64,000 nt of DNA from Desulfallas sp. Bu1-1 (GTDB lineage: Bacteria; Bacillota; Desulfotomaculia; Desulfotomaculales; Desulfallaceae): positions 186,001-250,000 of the forward strand of contig NZ_JADNRQ010000003.1 of assembly GCF_015594625.1 (NCBI RefSeq). The letters run 5' to 3'. Position numbers and translations under genes: made by a program. This document shows, one piece after another, positions 27,110-37,140 of the stretch (its first letter is position 1; each line of letters opens with the position of its first letter). Below the pieces are notes generated by a model, which worked only from the letters and a program-made list of their open reading frames with translations, did not search any database and was not told the origin of the DNA.

Positions 27110-28026
27110 ACGGTATTATCAATGTGTTAAAACCGCCCGGTATGACCAGTCACGATGTTGTAAATTTCATTAGGGGGCTTTCCGGCCAAAAAAAAGTTGG
27201 TCATACCGGCACACTGGATCCCGGGGCCGCCGGCGTACTGCCGGTTTGCCTGGGGAAAGCGACGCGGATTGTTCAGTACCTGCCCGGTGATAAGAGCTAC
27301 AGAGCGGAGGTGGCCTTTGGCTTGACCACCACTACGCAGGATGCTTTCGGCGATGTGGTTGGGACCGCCGGTGCAGGAAGCCTAACTGTGAACGACGTTG
27401 AGCATTGCCTGCAGTACTTTGCCGGTCGAATCGAGCAGGTACCTCCCATGACTTCGGCCATCAAATACCGGGGTAAAAAATTATACGAATTGGCCAGGGC
27501 GGGGATAGAAGTGGAAAGGAAGCCCCGCGCTGTTTACATATATAAAATCGCACTTGTTGATTTTTACCATGACCGGTCCGGCTTGCCAAGGGCATTGATT
27601 GATATTCATTGTTCCGCGGGAACATATGTCAGGACCGTTTGTCATGACGTGGGCGAAAAACTGGGTTGCGGCGCATACATGTCTTTTTTGTTGCGTACCC
27701 GGGCAGGTAATTTTAAACTGGAGGACTCTGTGACATTGGAATATCTCAAAGAACTTCTGGATGCCGGTTCCCTGGAAAATGCCTTGATACCGGTCCAGAG
27801 AGCTCTGGAACATTTACCCCGGGTTTTTCTGGAGGAAAATTTTGCATCCGCTGTGCAACACGGGAATAGTATAATTTTGCCCGGAGCCGCCGTGGAAAAC
27901 AAGCTTTCTGCCGGTCAGATGGCCTGCTTGGAAGGGCATGAAGGTTTGCTGGCCCTGGCCAGGGTCGGTCATGATGTTGATAAGCCCGGCCATTACATAA
28001 TTCAACCGGTTAAGGTTTTGGTTTAA
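27106..28026 (+). CDS. truB: tRNA pseudouridine-55 synthase
   Basis: Forms pseudouridine 55 in the T loop of tRNAs. It starts [18 protein letters not shown] and has the catalytic Asp in HTGTLDPGAAGVLPVC. Other conserved parts are PPMTSAIKYRGKKLYELAR and CSAGTYVRTVCHDVG. 306 residues with a small C-terminal PUA-like end. Starts with a four-base overlap (ATGA) with nrnA. Confidence 0.96.
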   Translation: MNGIINVLKPPGMTSHDVVNFIRGLSGQKKVGHTGTLDPGAAGVLPVCLGKATRIVQYLPGDKSYRAEVAFGLTTTTQDAFGDVVGTAGAGSLTVNDVEHCLQYFAGRIEQVPPMTSAIKYRGKKLYELARAGIEVERKPRAVYIYKIALVDFYHDRSGLPRALIDIHCSAGTYVRTVCHDVGEKLGCGAYMSFLLRTRAGNFKLEDSVTLEYLKELLDAGSLENALIPVQRALEHLPRVFLEENFASAVQHGNSIILPGAAVENKLSAGQMACLEGHEGLLALARVGHDVDKPGHYIIQPVKVLV

Positions 28027-28052
28027 GCATATTATGTGGAGGTTATTCAGCG

Positions 28053-28991
28053 GTGCAAATATATAGCAACTGGTTGGGGTTAAAAGAAAAACACAATAAT
28101 CTTGTTGTTGGTTTGGGCAATTTTGACGGGCTACACCTGGGGCATCAGAAATTAATCGGTGACCTGGTAGCAAGGTCCCGGGAAGTTGGCGGCATACCGG
28201 CCGTATTTACCTTTGTACCCCACCCCATGGAGGTTCTAAAACCCAAAGAGGTGCCTCCGATGATCCTGTCGCGGGATGTAAAGCGAAAAATGTTCGCGGA
28301 CCTGGGGATTGAGGTTTTGATTTGGGTACCTTTTACCCTTGATTTTGCCCGGATGAGCCCGGAAGATTTTATTGTTACTGTTTTGCACCGGCATCTGGGG
28401 GTGCGTGCCGTTTTTGTGGGTTACAATTATACTTTTGGACATATGGGCAGGGGTACGCCCGAATTAATGATAGAGTACGGTAAAAACCTCGGTTTTGAGG
28501 TTAAAGTTATTAAACCGGTGACTATAGATGGCCAGCCGGTGAGCAGTACTTTGATCAGGAGTTTACTGGCCGACGGAGAGATTGTAGAGGCCGCAAAATA
28601 CCTCGGCTATTGCCCGTTCATCGAGGGAGAAGTGGTTTACGGGGAAAGGCGCGGCAACACCCTCGGTTTTCCTACCGCCAACATAGAAGTTGAAAGCAAT
28701 ATTCTGGTCCCGGCCAACGGCGTGTATTCGGTTAAAGTAAAAGTAGGCAAAGATATTTTTCTGGGTGTGGCCAATATTGGAGTCAAGCCGACATTTCACG
28801 GAAGGGCTTACAACCGGACCATTGAGGTGCATTTGCTTGATTTTTCGGGAAATTTGTACGGCAGTAACATCCGGGTTTACTTTACAAGGCGGTTGCGGGA
28901 TGAAAAAAAATTTCATTCAGCCGGGGAATTAATTGAGCAGATTCAAAGGGATATCAATGAAGCCCGCGCGGATGCTTCCGGGCAAGTATAA
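28053..28991 (+). CDS. ribF: Bifunctional riboflavin kinase / FAD synthetase
   Basis: Converts riboflavin to FMN and FMN to FAD, so it uses the product of the rib operon at 4.8 kb. The N-terminal adenylyltransferase domain shows GLGNFDGLHLGHQKLI, VGYNYTFGHMGRGT and SSTLIRSLLADG. The C-terminal kinase domain shows GERRGNTLGFPTANI. 312 residues. GTG start behind GGAGGTTATT. Placement after truB is the common Firmicutes arrangement. Confidence 0.96.
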   Translation: MQIYSNWLGLKEKHNNLVVGLGNFDGLHLGHQKLIGDLVARSREVGGIPAVFTFVPHPMEVLKPKEVPPMILSRDVKRKMFADLGIEVLIWVPFTLDFARMSPEDFIVTVLHRHLGVRAVFVGYNYTFGHMGRGTPELMIEYGKNLGFEVKVIKPVTIDGQPVSSTLIRSLLADGEIVEAAKYLGYCPFIEGEVVYGERRGNTLGFPTANIEVESNILVPANGVYSVKVKVGKDIFLGVANIGVKPTFHGRAYNRTIEVHLLDFSGNLYGSNIRVYFTRRLRDEKKFHSAGELIEQIQRDINEARADASGQV

Positions 28992-29107
28992 ATTCCGAGC
29001 CGCCCTAATATATTTTATTAAGTTTACTTGTAAGGCGGATTATGCTACAATATCACAGTACCTTTACAGTAAACGTCCCGAAATATATTGAAAGGAGACG
29101 TTTCGTA

Positions 29108-29335
29108 ATGGGGGTACCCAAGTTTGATTCGCCGGAAGAAGAAATCAAAAAATGGCTTAATCATATTGCCCTGATTTGCCTTAGCGAGGATTTCCAAAAC
29201 TTAAAAAAGGAACTGGAGAAAATTTACCTGCAGTCGGATATCGAAAATGTCCAACTCGTAGCCTTTCAGGACGCCCTGTATGCATTTCTGGCACAGGAAG
29301 AGGATGAACTTTCTTGCCAGACCGGAACCAGTTAA
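29108..29335 (+). CDS. Small hypothetical protein upstream of a DUF4258-like protein
   Basis: A 75-residue acidic, helical protein (EEEIKKWLNHIALICLSEDF, NLKKELEKIYLQ). The ATG at 29108 follows AAAGGAGACG; upstream in-frame reading has no ribosome site. I do not recognise a family. It ends six bases before the next small gene, and the pair could be an antitoxin-toxin-like couple (see findings). Confidence 0.6.
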   Translation: MGVPKFDSPEEEIKKWLNHIALICLSEDFQNLKKELEKIYLQSDIENVQLVAFQDALYAFLAQEEDELSCQTGTS

Positions 29336-29341
29336 GATATA

Positions 29342-29569
29342 ATGGACATGAAAGTAATTATTACCGAGCACGCTCGTAAGCGGCTGCATGATTTTCGCCA
29401 GGATAAAATCACCACCGCCGATATCATCAACGCCGCTAATGGTATACCAGGGCGTATCCCTACGGCAACTCGGTTCAGAGGTTTTTTTGCCAGATCGGGG
29501 CGTATGTTTGATATTGTAGCCAAGGATATTCCGGCGGGCCGGTTGGTTATTACCATTATCGGCAAGTAA
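29342..29569 (+). CDS. DUF4258-like small protein (RelE-fold candidate)
   Basis: 75 residues: ITEHARKRLHDFRQDKITTADIINA, then a basic FRGFFARSGRMFDIVAKD and the strand GRLVITIIGK. The HAR(K)R helix followed by three strands resembles DUF4258 and other RelE-superfamily proteins, some of which are toxins. This is a resemblance by eye. ATG start at 29342 or 29348. It lies between ribF and rpsO, where such genes are not standard. Confidence 0.55.
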   Translation: MDMKVIITEHARKRLHDFRQDKITTADIINAANGIPGRIPTATRFRGFFARSGRMFDIVAKDIPAGRLVITIIGK

Positions 29570-29661
29570 AGCTTTTGGGTATGAACTGTTAGCTAGGGAA
29601 TGCGTCTATCACCAACGATTAACTTGGCTAGCAGCGATTAAATAATAAGGGGGTGAGCACC

Positions 29662-29931
29662 GTGGCTTTATCGGTAAATGAAAAACAATCCGTTATCGAC
29701 AGCTTCAAATTGCATGAAACCGATACCGGATCGCCTGAGGTGCAGGTAGCGATACTTACCAAACGCATCGATCATCTTACGGAGCACTTAAAAAACCATA
29801 AGAAAGATCATCATTCAAGGCGCGGGTTATTAAAAATGGTCGGCCAGCGCCGAGCTCTATTAAATTACCTGAAAAACAAAGATTTTAACAGGTACCGTGC
29901 TTTAATTGAAAAACTTGGTTTACGTAAATAA
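29662..29931 (+). CDS. rpsO: 30S ribosomal protein S15
   Basis: Primary 16S rRNA binding protein. Features: [30 protein letters not shown] and [25 protein letters not shown]. The GTG at 29662 gives the usual 89 residues and has AAGGGGGTGA upstream; the GTG at 29653 lies within that site. A terminator separates it from pnp. Confidence 0.96.
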   Translation: MALSVNEKQSVIDSFKLHETDTGSPEVQVAILTKRIDHLTEHLKNHKKDHHSRRGLLKMVGQRRALLNYLKNKDFNRYRALIEKLGLRK

Positions 29932-29953
29932 AGCGGGTCATACCCGCTTTTTT
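29931..29953 (+). terminator. Terminator between rpsO and pnp
   Basis: AAGCGGGT (29931-29938) pairs with ACCCGCTT (29942-29949), followed by a T run. The stem starts at the rpsO stop codon. Confidence 0.85.
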
Positions 29954-30154
29954 ACATTTTATGTTATCCAGCCTTAACGCCATGTATTTTTTATAATTTA
30001 AGCAGGATATAATACTAAATATGTAGAATCACAGTATTTTGTTGCTATAATCTAATTATGCCTGGAAATTAACCTTGACGGAAAGGAGGTATACCCGTCT
30101 GGCTTCAGGTAATTTTAAATTACCGAATCTTTAAGACCGGGATAAAGACCTGAT

Positions 30155-32383
30155 ATGCAACAGCAGAAAGTATTAATAAAAGAAATTGAAATCGGCGGAA
30201 GAATTATGCAATTGGAAACGGGCAAAATGGCCAAACAAGCGAGTGGGTCGGTTTTGGTCCGCTACGGGGAAACCGTGGTCCTTGTCACCGCCACAATGGC
30301 CAAGCGGATCAGGGAAGGACTGGATTTCTTCCCGCTGACCTGCGACTACGAAGAACGTCTATACGCGGTAGGAAAAATACCGGGAGGATTTATCAAAAGG
30401 GAAGGTCGCCCGAGTGAAAAGGCCACTCTCACCTCCCGATTGATCGACAGGCCGATTCGCCCGCTGTTTCCTAAAGGAATGCGCAATGAGGTACAAGTGA
30501 TCGCGCTGGTTTTATCCGTGGACCAGGACAACCCGCCGGAAATGGCGGCAATGGTCGGTGCTTCGGCCGCATTGCATATCTCGGAAATACCTTTCAACGG
30601 TCCCATCGGAGCCGTCACCGTGGGTCGGGTGGGAAACCAGTTCATCATTAACCCCAATGTGGCGGAATCTGAAAAAAGCGACATGCACCTGGTGGTTGCG
30701 GGTACCAGGGACGCCGTAATGATGGTGGAAGCCGGCGCCAAGGAAGTGCCCGAAGAAGTGATGCTGGAAGCGATTATGTTCGGCCACGACAAAGTCCGTG
30801 AAATCGTTGACGCCATCGGGGACTTTAGGCGGGAAGCCCTGGAACTGGACCTGGCCAAAGAAAAGTATACGCCTGTACTGGCCGAAGTAGCCGGGGATTT
30901 GGAGAGCAGCGTTACGGCAAGGGCCATGGATGAAATTAAGAATGCCATCCAGGAGTGCATTGTCAAGCAGCTTAGCAAGAAAGAACGGGAAACCTTGCTT
31001 GATGAAGTGAAGGAAAAATTGTTGGCCGAATTTATCGAAACTTACCCGGAACAGGACCAGGCTATAATTAATGTGTTGGAAAACGTGGAAAAGAAAATTA
31101 TGCGCAGGTATATACTGGTTGACCGGGTACGGATCGACGGCCGGGCTCTGAATGAAATTCGGCCTATTTCCGTGGAGGTCGGCATATTGCCGCGGACTCA
31201 CGGCTCCGGCCTGTTTACCAGGGGGCAAACGCAGGTTTTATCCACGGTAACGCTTGGCGCCATCTCCGAGGAACAGATCCTGGACGGCCTCGGGATAGAG
31301 GAATCCAAGCGGTTTATGCACCACTATAATTTTCCGCCTTTCAGCACCGGTGAGACCAAACCGATGCGTTCGCCGGGCAGGCGGGAGATCGGTCATGGTG
31401 CACTGGCGGAGCGTGCCCTGGAACCGCTTATACCAACTGAAGAGAAATTCCCTTACACCATCCGGCTGGTTTCCGAGGTTCTGGAAAGCAACGGCTCTAC
31501 TTCCATGGGCAGCGTTTGCGCCAGTTGCCTGGCTTTAATGGACGCCGGCGTTCCCATTAAGGCACCCGTGGCGGGTGTTGCCATGGGTTTGATCAAGGAA
31601 GAAAATGAATTTGCCGTTCTCACCGATATCCAAGGGATTGAGGATCACCTGGGCGATATGGACTTTAAAGTGGCGGGTACCGCCAAGGGTGTTACCGCCC
31701 TGCAAATGGATATCAAGATTCCGGGGATCAACAGGGAGATCTTGCAGGTTGCGCTCAACCAAGCCCACGAAGGGCGAATGCATATCCTCGGCGAAATGAC
31801 CAAAGTGATTGCCAGCCCGAGGCCTGATTTATCTCCTTATGCACCCAGGATTATTCACACCGTCATTGATCCGGACAAGATCAGGGAAGTTATCGGTCCG
31901 GGAGGCAAAATCATTAAAAAAATTATTGAGGAAACGGGAGTAGATATCGACATTGAGGATGACGGCAGGGTATTTATCGCCGCGGTCAATCCCGACGCGG
32001 GCAAGCGGGCCCTGGATATCATCCAAACCATTACCAGGGACGTGGAAACCGGTCAAATCTACCTGGGCAAAGTTGTGCGGATTACGGATTTCGGTTGTTT
32101 TGTCGAGATAATTCCCGGTGTGCTGGGTCTGCCGGGTAAAGAAGGTCTTGTGCATATATCACAGCTGGCCCATGAGCGGGTGAGCAAGGTAGAGGATGTG
32201 GTCAAAGAAGGAGACATGATCGAGGTTAAAGTAATCGGTTACGATAACCAGGGCCGGTTAAAATTATCCAGAAAGGATGCCACACCGCCCCCCGAGGGAA
32301 TAAACGGCAGGGAAAAAACCAGAGAAAACCGCCGCTCAAACCGCCCCTCACAGCGCCGGGTAAGCAACAACAGGCATAATTAA
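30155..32383 (+). CDS. pnp: Polyribonucleotide nucleotidyltransferase (PNPase)
   Basis: Phosphorolytic 3'-5' exoribonuclease. Two RNase PH domains (about 15-150 and 320-550) flank a helical linker; the KH domain ([17 protein letters not shown]) and S1 domain ([20 protein letters not shown]) follow. 742 residues. The ATG at 30155 has only a weak upstream site; the leader contains an AAAGGAGG not followed by a start and a small hairpin (GGTAATTTTAAATTACC), which may reflect the translational control known for pnp in other bacteria. Confidence 0.96.
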   Translation: MQQQKVLIKEIEIGGRIMQLETGKMAKQASGSVLVRYGETVVLVTATMAKRIREGLDFFPLTCDYEERLYAVGKIPGGFIKREGRPSEKATLTSRLIDRPIRPLFPKGMRNEVQVIALVLSVDQDNPPEMAAMVGASAALHISEIPFNGPIGAVTVGRVGNQFIINPNVAESEKSDMHLVVAGTRDAVMMVEAGAKEVPEEVMLEAIMFGHDKVREIVDAIGDFRREALELDLAKEKYTPVLAEVAGDLESSVTARAMDEIKNAIQECIVKQLSKKERETLLDEVKEKLLAEFIETYPEQDQAIINVLENVEKKIMRRYILVDRVRIDGRALNEIRPISVEVGILPRTHGSGLFTRGQTQVLSTVTLGAISEEQILDGLGIEESKRFMHHYNFPPFSTGETKPMRSPGRREIGHGALAERALEPLIPTEEKFPYTIRLVSEVLESNGSTSMGSVCASCLALMDAGVPIKAPVAGVAMGLIKEENEFAVLTDIQGIEDHLGDMDFKVAGTAKGVTALQMDIKIPGINREILQVALNQAHEGRMHILGEMTKVIASPRPDLSPYAPRIIHTVIDPDKIREVIGPGGKIIKKIIEETGVDIDIEDDGRVFIAAVNPDAGKRALDIIQTITRDVETGQIYLGKVVRITDFGCFVEIIPGVLGLPGKEGLVHISQLAHERVSKVEDVVKEGDMIEVKVIGYDNQGRLKLSRKDATPPPEGINGREKTRENRRSNRPSQRRVSNNRHN

Positions 32384-32391
32384 CATGTAAT

Positions 32392-32420
32392 GCCCCGAAC
32401 AATGTTGGGGGTTTTATTTT
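32392..32420 (+). terminator. Terminator after pnp
   Basis: CCCC-GAACAATGTT-GGGG stem followed by a T-rich tail. A short stem but in the right place. Confidence 0.6.
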
Positions 32421-32463
32421 TTGTATTAAATAAAACTTGAAATTCTGCTTCCGGGAGGTAAAT

Positions 32464-33138
32464 ATGTCTCTGGAACTATTTGGTTATAAAACCTTGCGTG
32501 AAAAAATCAACCAGGAGAAAAAGTGGCTGAAAAACAATTTCGCCGATTGCCCGTATAAATATAATCCCGAGGCCAGTTGGCGCGAAAATGCCGTGATTTG
32601 CAGGCTATCCGTGCTGGCGGCCTATTGCAAAGCCTTCGGTATTGATCAGATTTTAAACAGGGAATTTAATGACGCCTTGGCGGAAGAAATAAAACAGCTG
32701 GGCTTGAAACCCGTTTTAGAGGTCAATGCCGGCAGCGGGGATCTGGCCAGGGCCCTGCGTAACAGGGGTATTGACATCATCGCGGTGGATGATTACAAAA
32801 AGCCGTTGCCCGAAAGGGTATTGAACAGCGACTTTTTACCGCAAAAAATGAACTACCGGGAGGCAATCGCCAGGTATCAGCCCCGGCTTGTTATATGCAA
32901 CTGGATGCCGGCTGGTGAAGATTGGACCAGGGATTTCAGGGCTGCTGAAACAATACGGGCATATATTTTAATCGGTGAGGAAGACCGTACCAGCTGGGGT
33001 GAATACCCGGGCTGGCGCAGCAGGGTTTTAAAGGAACCAAACAGGTGGTCTCTCTGCAGGTTGGACCATGGAGTTGATTTCAAACGGCCCGAACTCTGGT
33101 GGAGACATGCCAAAGTCGTGGCCTTCGAGCGGTCTTGA
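32464..33138 (+). CDS. Putative SAM-dependent methyltransferase-like protein
   Basis: A 224-residue protein with a weak class I methyltransferase-like centre: KPVLEVNAGSGDLARALRNRGIDIIAVDD (residues near 88-116), then a strand-like LVICNWMPAGEDWTRDFR. The GxGxG loop is present as NAGSG. The ATG at 32464 follows GGGAGGTAA. Substrate unknown; the C-terminal part is rich in Trp and Arg. It sits alone between pnp and ylxY, where it is not part of the usual order. Confidence 0.6.
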   Translation: MSLELFGYKTLREKINQEKKWLKNNFADCPYKYNPEASWRENAVICRLSVLAAYCKAFGIDQILNREFNDALAEEIKQLGLKPVLEVNAGSGDLARALRNRGIDIIAVDDYKKPLPERVLNSDFLPQKMNYREAIARYQPRLVICNWMPAGEDWTRDFRAAETIRAYILIGEEDRTSWGEYPGWRSRVLKEPNRWSLCRLDHGVDFKRPELWWRHAKVVAFERS

Positions 33139-33162
33139 CCGGCGATTGGAATTGGTATTCGA

Positions 33163-33296
33163 CCGCCTTGAAACCGCGGGTTTCTTGGCGGCCTGCCATG
33201 GGGCGGTGCTTTAGTTTGCGGTACTCATGCTTAAGTCGACTTTCAGTCGATACCAATCCCACCTGCTTTAGCAGGTGGTGGTTAAGTTGTTAAAAC
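33163..33296 (+). repeat. IS200/IS605-type end remnant, copy 1
   Basis: Begins with a strong hairpin (CCGCC-TT-GAAACC...GGTTTC-TT-GGCGG, 33163-33191). It continues with the segment CTTAAGTCGACTTTCAGTCG, a second hairpin CCACCTGC-TTTA-GCAGGTGG, and the end GTGGTTAAG. The last 70 bases or so are nearly identical to 38430-38505. No transposase is attached. Compact hairpins of this type are found at the right ends of IS605-family elements. Confidence 0.6.
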
Positions 33297-33462
33297 CTGC
33301 TACTGAAAAAAACGGGTTTATTAACATTTAAGGGGCGAAACGAGAATATACGTTAATTAGGTTGCATCATTTCGCCACTGTAGAAATAAATCTGGGGAGG
33401 GGTACGGGATAATTTGGGTTATCAGCCGGTACCGAATTTTATGGTATTTATTTTGGTTCTGT

Positions 33463-34131
33463 TTGCTATCAGCGTTACTGGTTTTGATATCATTAGCCTC
33501 GAAAAAGGATGCGCCCGTCGTTTCGGAACCCGTATACCAGGGAAGCAAGGATATCAAAGCGATGGCACTGACCTGCAATATTTTCTGGGGAGAAGAGTAT
33601 GTGGGCAGCATGCTGAAAATATTGGAAGAAAAAAATGTAAAAATGACTTTTTTCATTGGCGGTACTTGGGCGGAAAAATTTCCGGAACTGGTGAAAAAAA
33701 TTTACCTGCAAGGTCACGAAATTGGAAGTCATGGATATTCCCACCCGCACCCGGATCATTTGTCCCGTGAAGCAAATAAACGTGATATCGCCAGGGCGGA
33801 AAAAATTATCCGGGACCTGACGGGGGAGAAACCTGCTTTATACGCTCCTCCATACGGGGAGAGGGGTCCGGCCGTACTGCAGGCGGCCGAGGAAATGGGT
33901 TACCAAACGATATTGTGGAGCATCGACACGATTGACTGGCAGCGCCCCAGTCCGGATGTGGTCAGGGACAGAGTCATTAACAAGGCTCATAACGGCGGCA
34001 TTGTGCTGATGCACCCCACAGCTCCCACCGTTCAAGCCTTACCGGCCATCATTGACGGGTTACGGGACCAGGGATATGAATTGGTAACCGTGGGAAATAT
34101 GCTCAGGCAACAATCTAATCATAAAAACTGA
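33463..34131 (+). CDS. ylxY: Sporulation polysaccharide deacetylase-like protein YlxY
   Basis: NodB-fold protein in the standard YlxY place between pnp and mlpA. The zinc-binding motif GSHGYSHPHPDHLS and the APPYGERG motif are present. Motif 1, usually T-F-D-D-G, reads LTCNIFWG, so the catalytic aspartates are replaced and activity is doubtful, as is typical for this subfamily. The start is unclear: TTG 33463 has no ribosome site, while GGGGAGGGG at 33394-33402 precedes in-frame ATA/ATT codons at 33409/33412 that would give a complete N-terminal membrane anchor. Confidence 0.85.
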   Translation: MLSALLVLISLASKKDAPVVSEPVYQGSKDIKAMALTCNIFWGEEYVGSMLKILEEKNVKMTFFIGGTWAEKFPELVKKIYLQGHEIGSHGYSHPHPDHLSREANKRDIARAEKIIRDLTGEKPALYAPPYGERGPAVLQAAEEMGYQTILWSIDTIDWQRPSPDVVRDRVINKAHNGGIVLMHPTAPTVQALPAIIDGLRDQGYELVTVGNMLRQQSNHKN

Positions 34132-34188
34132 AGGGTCAGGGAAAATTTTATTCAGATAGTCAGTTTTGTTGCCTGAGGTGATGAGTAA

Positions 34189-35376
34189 ATGAGTTTAAAA
34201 AAGATGGTTTTTGCGGTGCTGCCGTTATTTTTTTGTTTTTGCCTGTTGTGTTCACCATACAACCAAGCTTGGGCGGGATTTGCCCGTGAGCCGGCAATCA
34301 GCGCTCATTCTGCGTTGTTGATGGACGTGACCAACGGCCAGGTCTTATATTGCAGAAACCACCTGCAGCCGAGGCCGATGGCCAGTACCACCAAGGTGAT
34401 GACGGCGATTGTCGCCCTGGGGGGCGCCGATTTACACGGCACGGTGACGGTAAGTTCCCGGGCCGCCTCCGTGGGCGAATCATCAATGCATATAAAGGCC
34501 GGTGAAAAGTTAACCTTGGAGCAATTATTGTACGGCGCCCTGATCCGTTCCGGCAACGATGCGTGCGTGGCGATCGCCGAACACGTGGCAGGGTCGGAAA
34601 AGGCCTTTGTCCTGTTGATGAACGTAAAGGCGGTGCTGCTTGGAGCCAGGAACACAAAATTTCAAAATACCAACGGTTTGCCGGCGACGGACCACTATTC
34701 CACCGCTATAGATCTGGCCCTGATCGCCCGCTACGCCCTGCATGACCCGACCTTCAACCGGATTGTCAAAACGCGCTCGAAAATGATTGAAGGCTCGGAC
34801 GGCATGGTTCATTACCTGCAAAATACCAATCAGTTGCTCTGGAGATATCCGGGGGCCGACGGGGTTAAGACGGGTACCACCGTGGCGGCGGGAAAATGCT
34901 TGATTGCCTCGGCCAGTAAGGCGGACAGGCGTCTGCTTGCGGTAATTCTTAACGGCCATGACCGGTTTAAGGATGCCGGGCGGCTTTTGGACTACGGTTT
35001 TGAACAATTTAAACCCGTTACATTGACGTATGCCGGGGAAATATACTCCAGCGTACGGGTTGTGGATGGTGAAAGGGATGCGGTTCCCGTGAAAATCGAT
35101 GACACCGTTATGTTGAATATGCGCGCTGACGGAACGGACCGGATAGAAAAGAAGGTCCAAATGCGGCGCTCCTTGAAAGCACCGGTCTTAGAGGGTCAAC
35201 CTGTAGGGAAAATGTATATTTTAATCAATGGAAATGAAGCAGGGTCTGCAGATATTGTGGCGGCGTGCGGTGTAAATAAATTATCCGGAATTCACAAATT
35301 AAATCACGAGTTGCGGAAAGTGCGTGATAAATTTACCGCCGGTTGCAAGGATTTTAACCAAAAATCAAGAATTTAA
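34189..35376 (+). CDS. dacF: D-alanyl-D-alanine carboxypeptidase (DacF type)
   Basis: Penicillin-binding protein 5-type enzyme that trims the terminal D-Ala from peptidoglycan stem peptides. A signal peptide (about 1-27) precedes the S11 domain. Active-site motifs: SxxK as ASTTK (Ser near 66), SGN as IRSGND and KTG as GVKTGTT (near 225). The C-terminal beta domain and tail (about 285-395) follow. 395 residues. Its place beside ylxY and mlpA suggests a sporulation role, like Bacillus DacF. Confidence 0.93.
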   Translation: MSLKKMVFAVLPLFFCFCLLCSPYNQAWAGFAREPAISAHSALLMDVTNGQVLYCRNHLQPRPMASTTKVMTAIVALGGADLHGTVTVSSRAASVGESSMHIKAGEKLTLEQLLYGALIRSGNDACVAIAEHVAGSEKAFVLLMNVKAVLLGARNTKFQNTNGLPATDHYSTAIDLALIARYALHDPTFNRIVKTRSKMIEGSDGMVHYLQNTNQLLWRYPGADGVKTGTTVAAGKCLIASASKADRRLLAVILNGHDRFKDAGRLLDYGFEQFKPVTLTYAGEIYSSVRVVDGERDAVPVKIDDTVMLNMRADGTDRIEKKVQMRRSLKAPVLEGQPVGKMYILINGNEAGSADIVAACGVNKLSGIHKLNHELRKVRDKFTAGCKDFNQKSRI

Positions 35377-35415
35377 GTTGATGTTGAGAATGAGATAGAT
35401 ACGGGGGGTAACCGT

Positions 35416-36672
35416 GTGATACAGGTAGCCGAACTGGCTAACGGGTTTAAGGTGCTTACGGAACATATACCACACGTGCGTTCAGTTGCCGTAGGGATTT
35501 GGGTGGACGTTGGCTCGCGGGATGAAAGGGACGAACAGGCGGGGATATCTCACTTTATCGAACACCTGATGTTTAAGGGTACAACCAGGCGCAGCGCCAA
35601 GGATATTGCAGAAGAACTGGACGCAGTGGGCGGGCAGTTAAATGCTTTCACCACGAAGGAATACACCTGTTACTACGCCCGGTTACTGGATGAATATTTT
35701 CCTCTGGCAGTGGACTTGTTAAGCGATATGGTTTTAAATTCCCGCTTCGACCCGTCCGACATCGACCGGGAGCGGAATGTGATCGTGGAAGAGATTAAAA
35801 TGTACGAGGATACACCGGACGAACTGGTGCACGACATTTTTGCCAGTACCATCTGGCGTGCGCATCCGTTGGGCCGGCCGATCATCGGCGATGAAAGAAC
35901 GGTGGGGAGCTTATCCAGGCAGGACTTACTGTCCTTTTATCATAAATATTACACTCCCGGCAATATGATTGTTACCGTGGCCGGCAATTTTGATCACAAG
36001 CAGGTGATGAGTATCCTATCCGCCACGTTCGGAAATTTAACCGGGGCGAAAAAGGAACGCCTGTATACCACTCCGGAACCGGCCCGGCAAGTGGTTTGCA
36101 AAACCAAAGATACGGAACAGGTGCATATTTGCCTTGGTACGCCGGGATTGGCTATAGACCACGAAAAAATTTATGTATTTCAAATTATCAATACCATTTT
36201 GGGCGGTGGGCTCAGCTCCCGCCTGTTCCAGGAAATCAGAGAACAACGCGGTCTGGTGTATTCGGTTTTCTCCTATCACAGCTCTTATCATGACTCGGGG
36301 CTTTTTTGCATCTACGCCGGGTTGAGTAAAAAAAATGTCCCCGCAGCCCTGGAGTTGATCATCAAGGAAATCCGCGATATCCAGAACAACGGCGTGCGGC
36401 CTGCGGAGCTGCAGCGGGCGAAAGACCAGCTCAAGGGTAATTTGTTACTTAGTATGGAGAACGTGAACACCCGGATGAGCCGGTTGGGCAAATCCCAGCT
36501 GTACTTGGGCAAAGTGATCCCGCCGGAAGAAATTGTGCGCCGAATCATGGCGGTAACGGACGAGGATATTCGTGATCTTGCCAGGACCATGCTAAAACCG
36601 GATAATTTTTGCCTTGCCAGCGTAGGTCCCTGGGAAAACGAGAAGGTACTTGAGGAGATTTTTAATAACTAA
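35416..36672 (+). CDS. mlpA: M16-family zinc peptidase
   Basis: Processing-protease-like protein (418 residues). The inverted zinc motif is HFIEH (about residues 46-50) with the distal Glu in ERNVIVEEIKMYED. The second half ends with the usual QIREQRGLVYSV-type segment (EIREQRGLVYSVFSYHS). GTG start behind GGGGGGTAACC. No signal peptide, so cytoplasmic. It is the conserved gene between pnp/ylxY and the dpa genes in Firmicutes. Confidence 0.94.
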   Translation: MIQVAELANGFKVLTEHIPHVRSVAVGIWVDVGSRDERDEQAGISHFIEHLMFKGTTRRSAKDIAEELDAVGGQLNAFTTKEYTCYYARLLDEYFPLAVDLLSDMVLNSRFDPSDIDRERNVIVEEIKMYEDTPDELVHDIFASTIWRAHPLGRPIIGDERTVGSLSRQDLLSFYHKYYTPGNMIVTVAGNFDHKQVMSILSATFGNLTGAKKERLYTTPEPARQVVCKTKDTEQVHICLGTPGLAIDHEKIYVFQIINTILGGGLSSRLFQEIREQRGLVYSVFSYHSSYHDSGLFCIYAGLSKKNVPAALELIIKEIRDIQNNGVRPAELQRAKDQLKGNLLLSMENVNTRMSRLGKSQLYLGKVIPPEEIVRRIMAVTDEDIRDLARTMLKPDNFCLASVGPWENEKVLEEIFNN

Positions 36673-36690
36673 CTTTGGGGAATTTCATCG

Positions 36691-37140
36691 ATGATAATTA
36701 AATTTAAAAAGATTAACCCGGAAATTGGAACTGTGATTCCCGCTCCTGATTACGCTACCGCTGGCGCGGCGGGAATTGATCTCGCAGCGTCATTACGAGG
36801 GCCTTTGGTTATTGCACCGGGTGAAAGGGCCATGATTCCGACCGGCCTTGCGGTCGACATACCCGGTCGTAACATTGTCGGTCTTGTATTTCCGCGCAGC
36901 GGGCTGGCGTCCAGGCATGGCATTGCCCTGGCCAATGCCGTCGGGGTGATTGACAGCGACTATAAAGGTGAAATTATTTGCCCCGTGCAAAATAACGGTG
37001 AACAGCCATACGAAATCAGGCCGGGCGATAGGATTGCGCAGCTTGTTTTTGTGCCGGTAATCCGAGCCCAAATTGAATTTACCGGTGAATTGACCCATTC
37101 GGCCCGCGGCGAAAAAGGTTTCGGTTCCACCGGTAGATAG
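36691..37140 (+). CDS. dut: dUTP diphosphatase
   Basis: Hydrolyses dUTP to dUMP. All five motifs are seen: AGAAGIDL, PRSGLASRHGI, NAVGVIDSDYKGEI, RPGDRIAQLVF and the C-terminal RGEKGFGSTGR arm that closes the trimer site. 149 residues. Begins 18 bases after mlpA. Confidence 0.96.
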   Translation: MIIKFKKINPEIGTVIPAPDYATAGAAGIDLAASLRGPLVIAPGERAMIPTGLAVDIPGRNIVGLVFPRSGLASRHGIALANAVGVIDSDYKGEIICPVQNNGEQPYEIRPGDRIAQLVFVPVIRAQIEFTGELTHSARGEKGFGSTGR

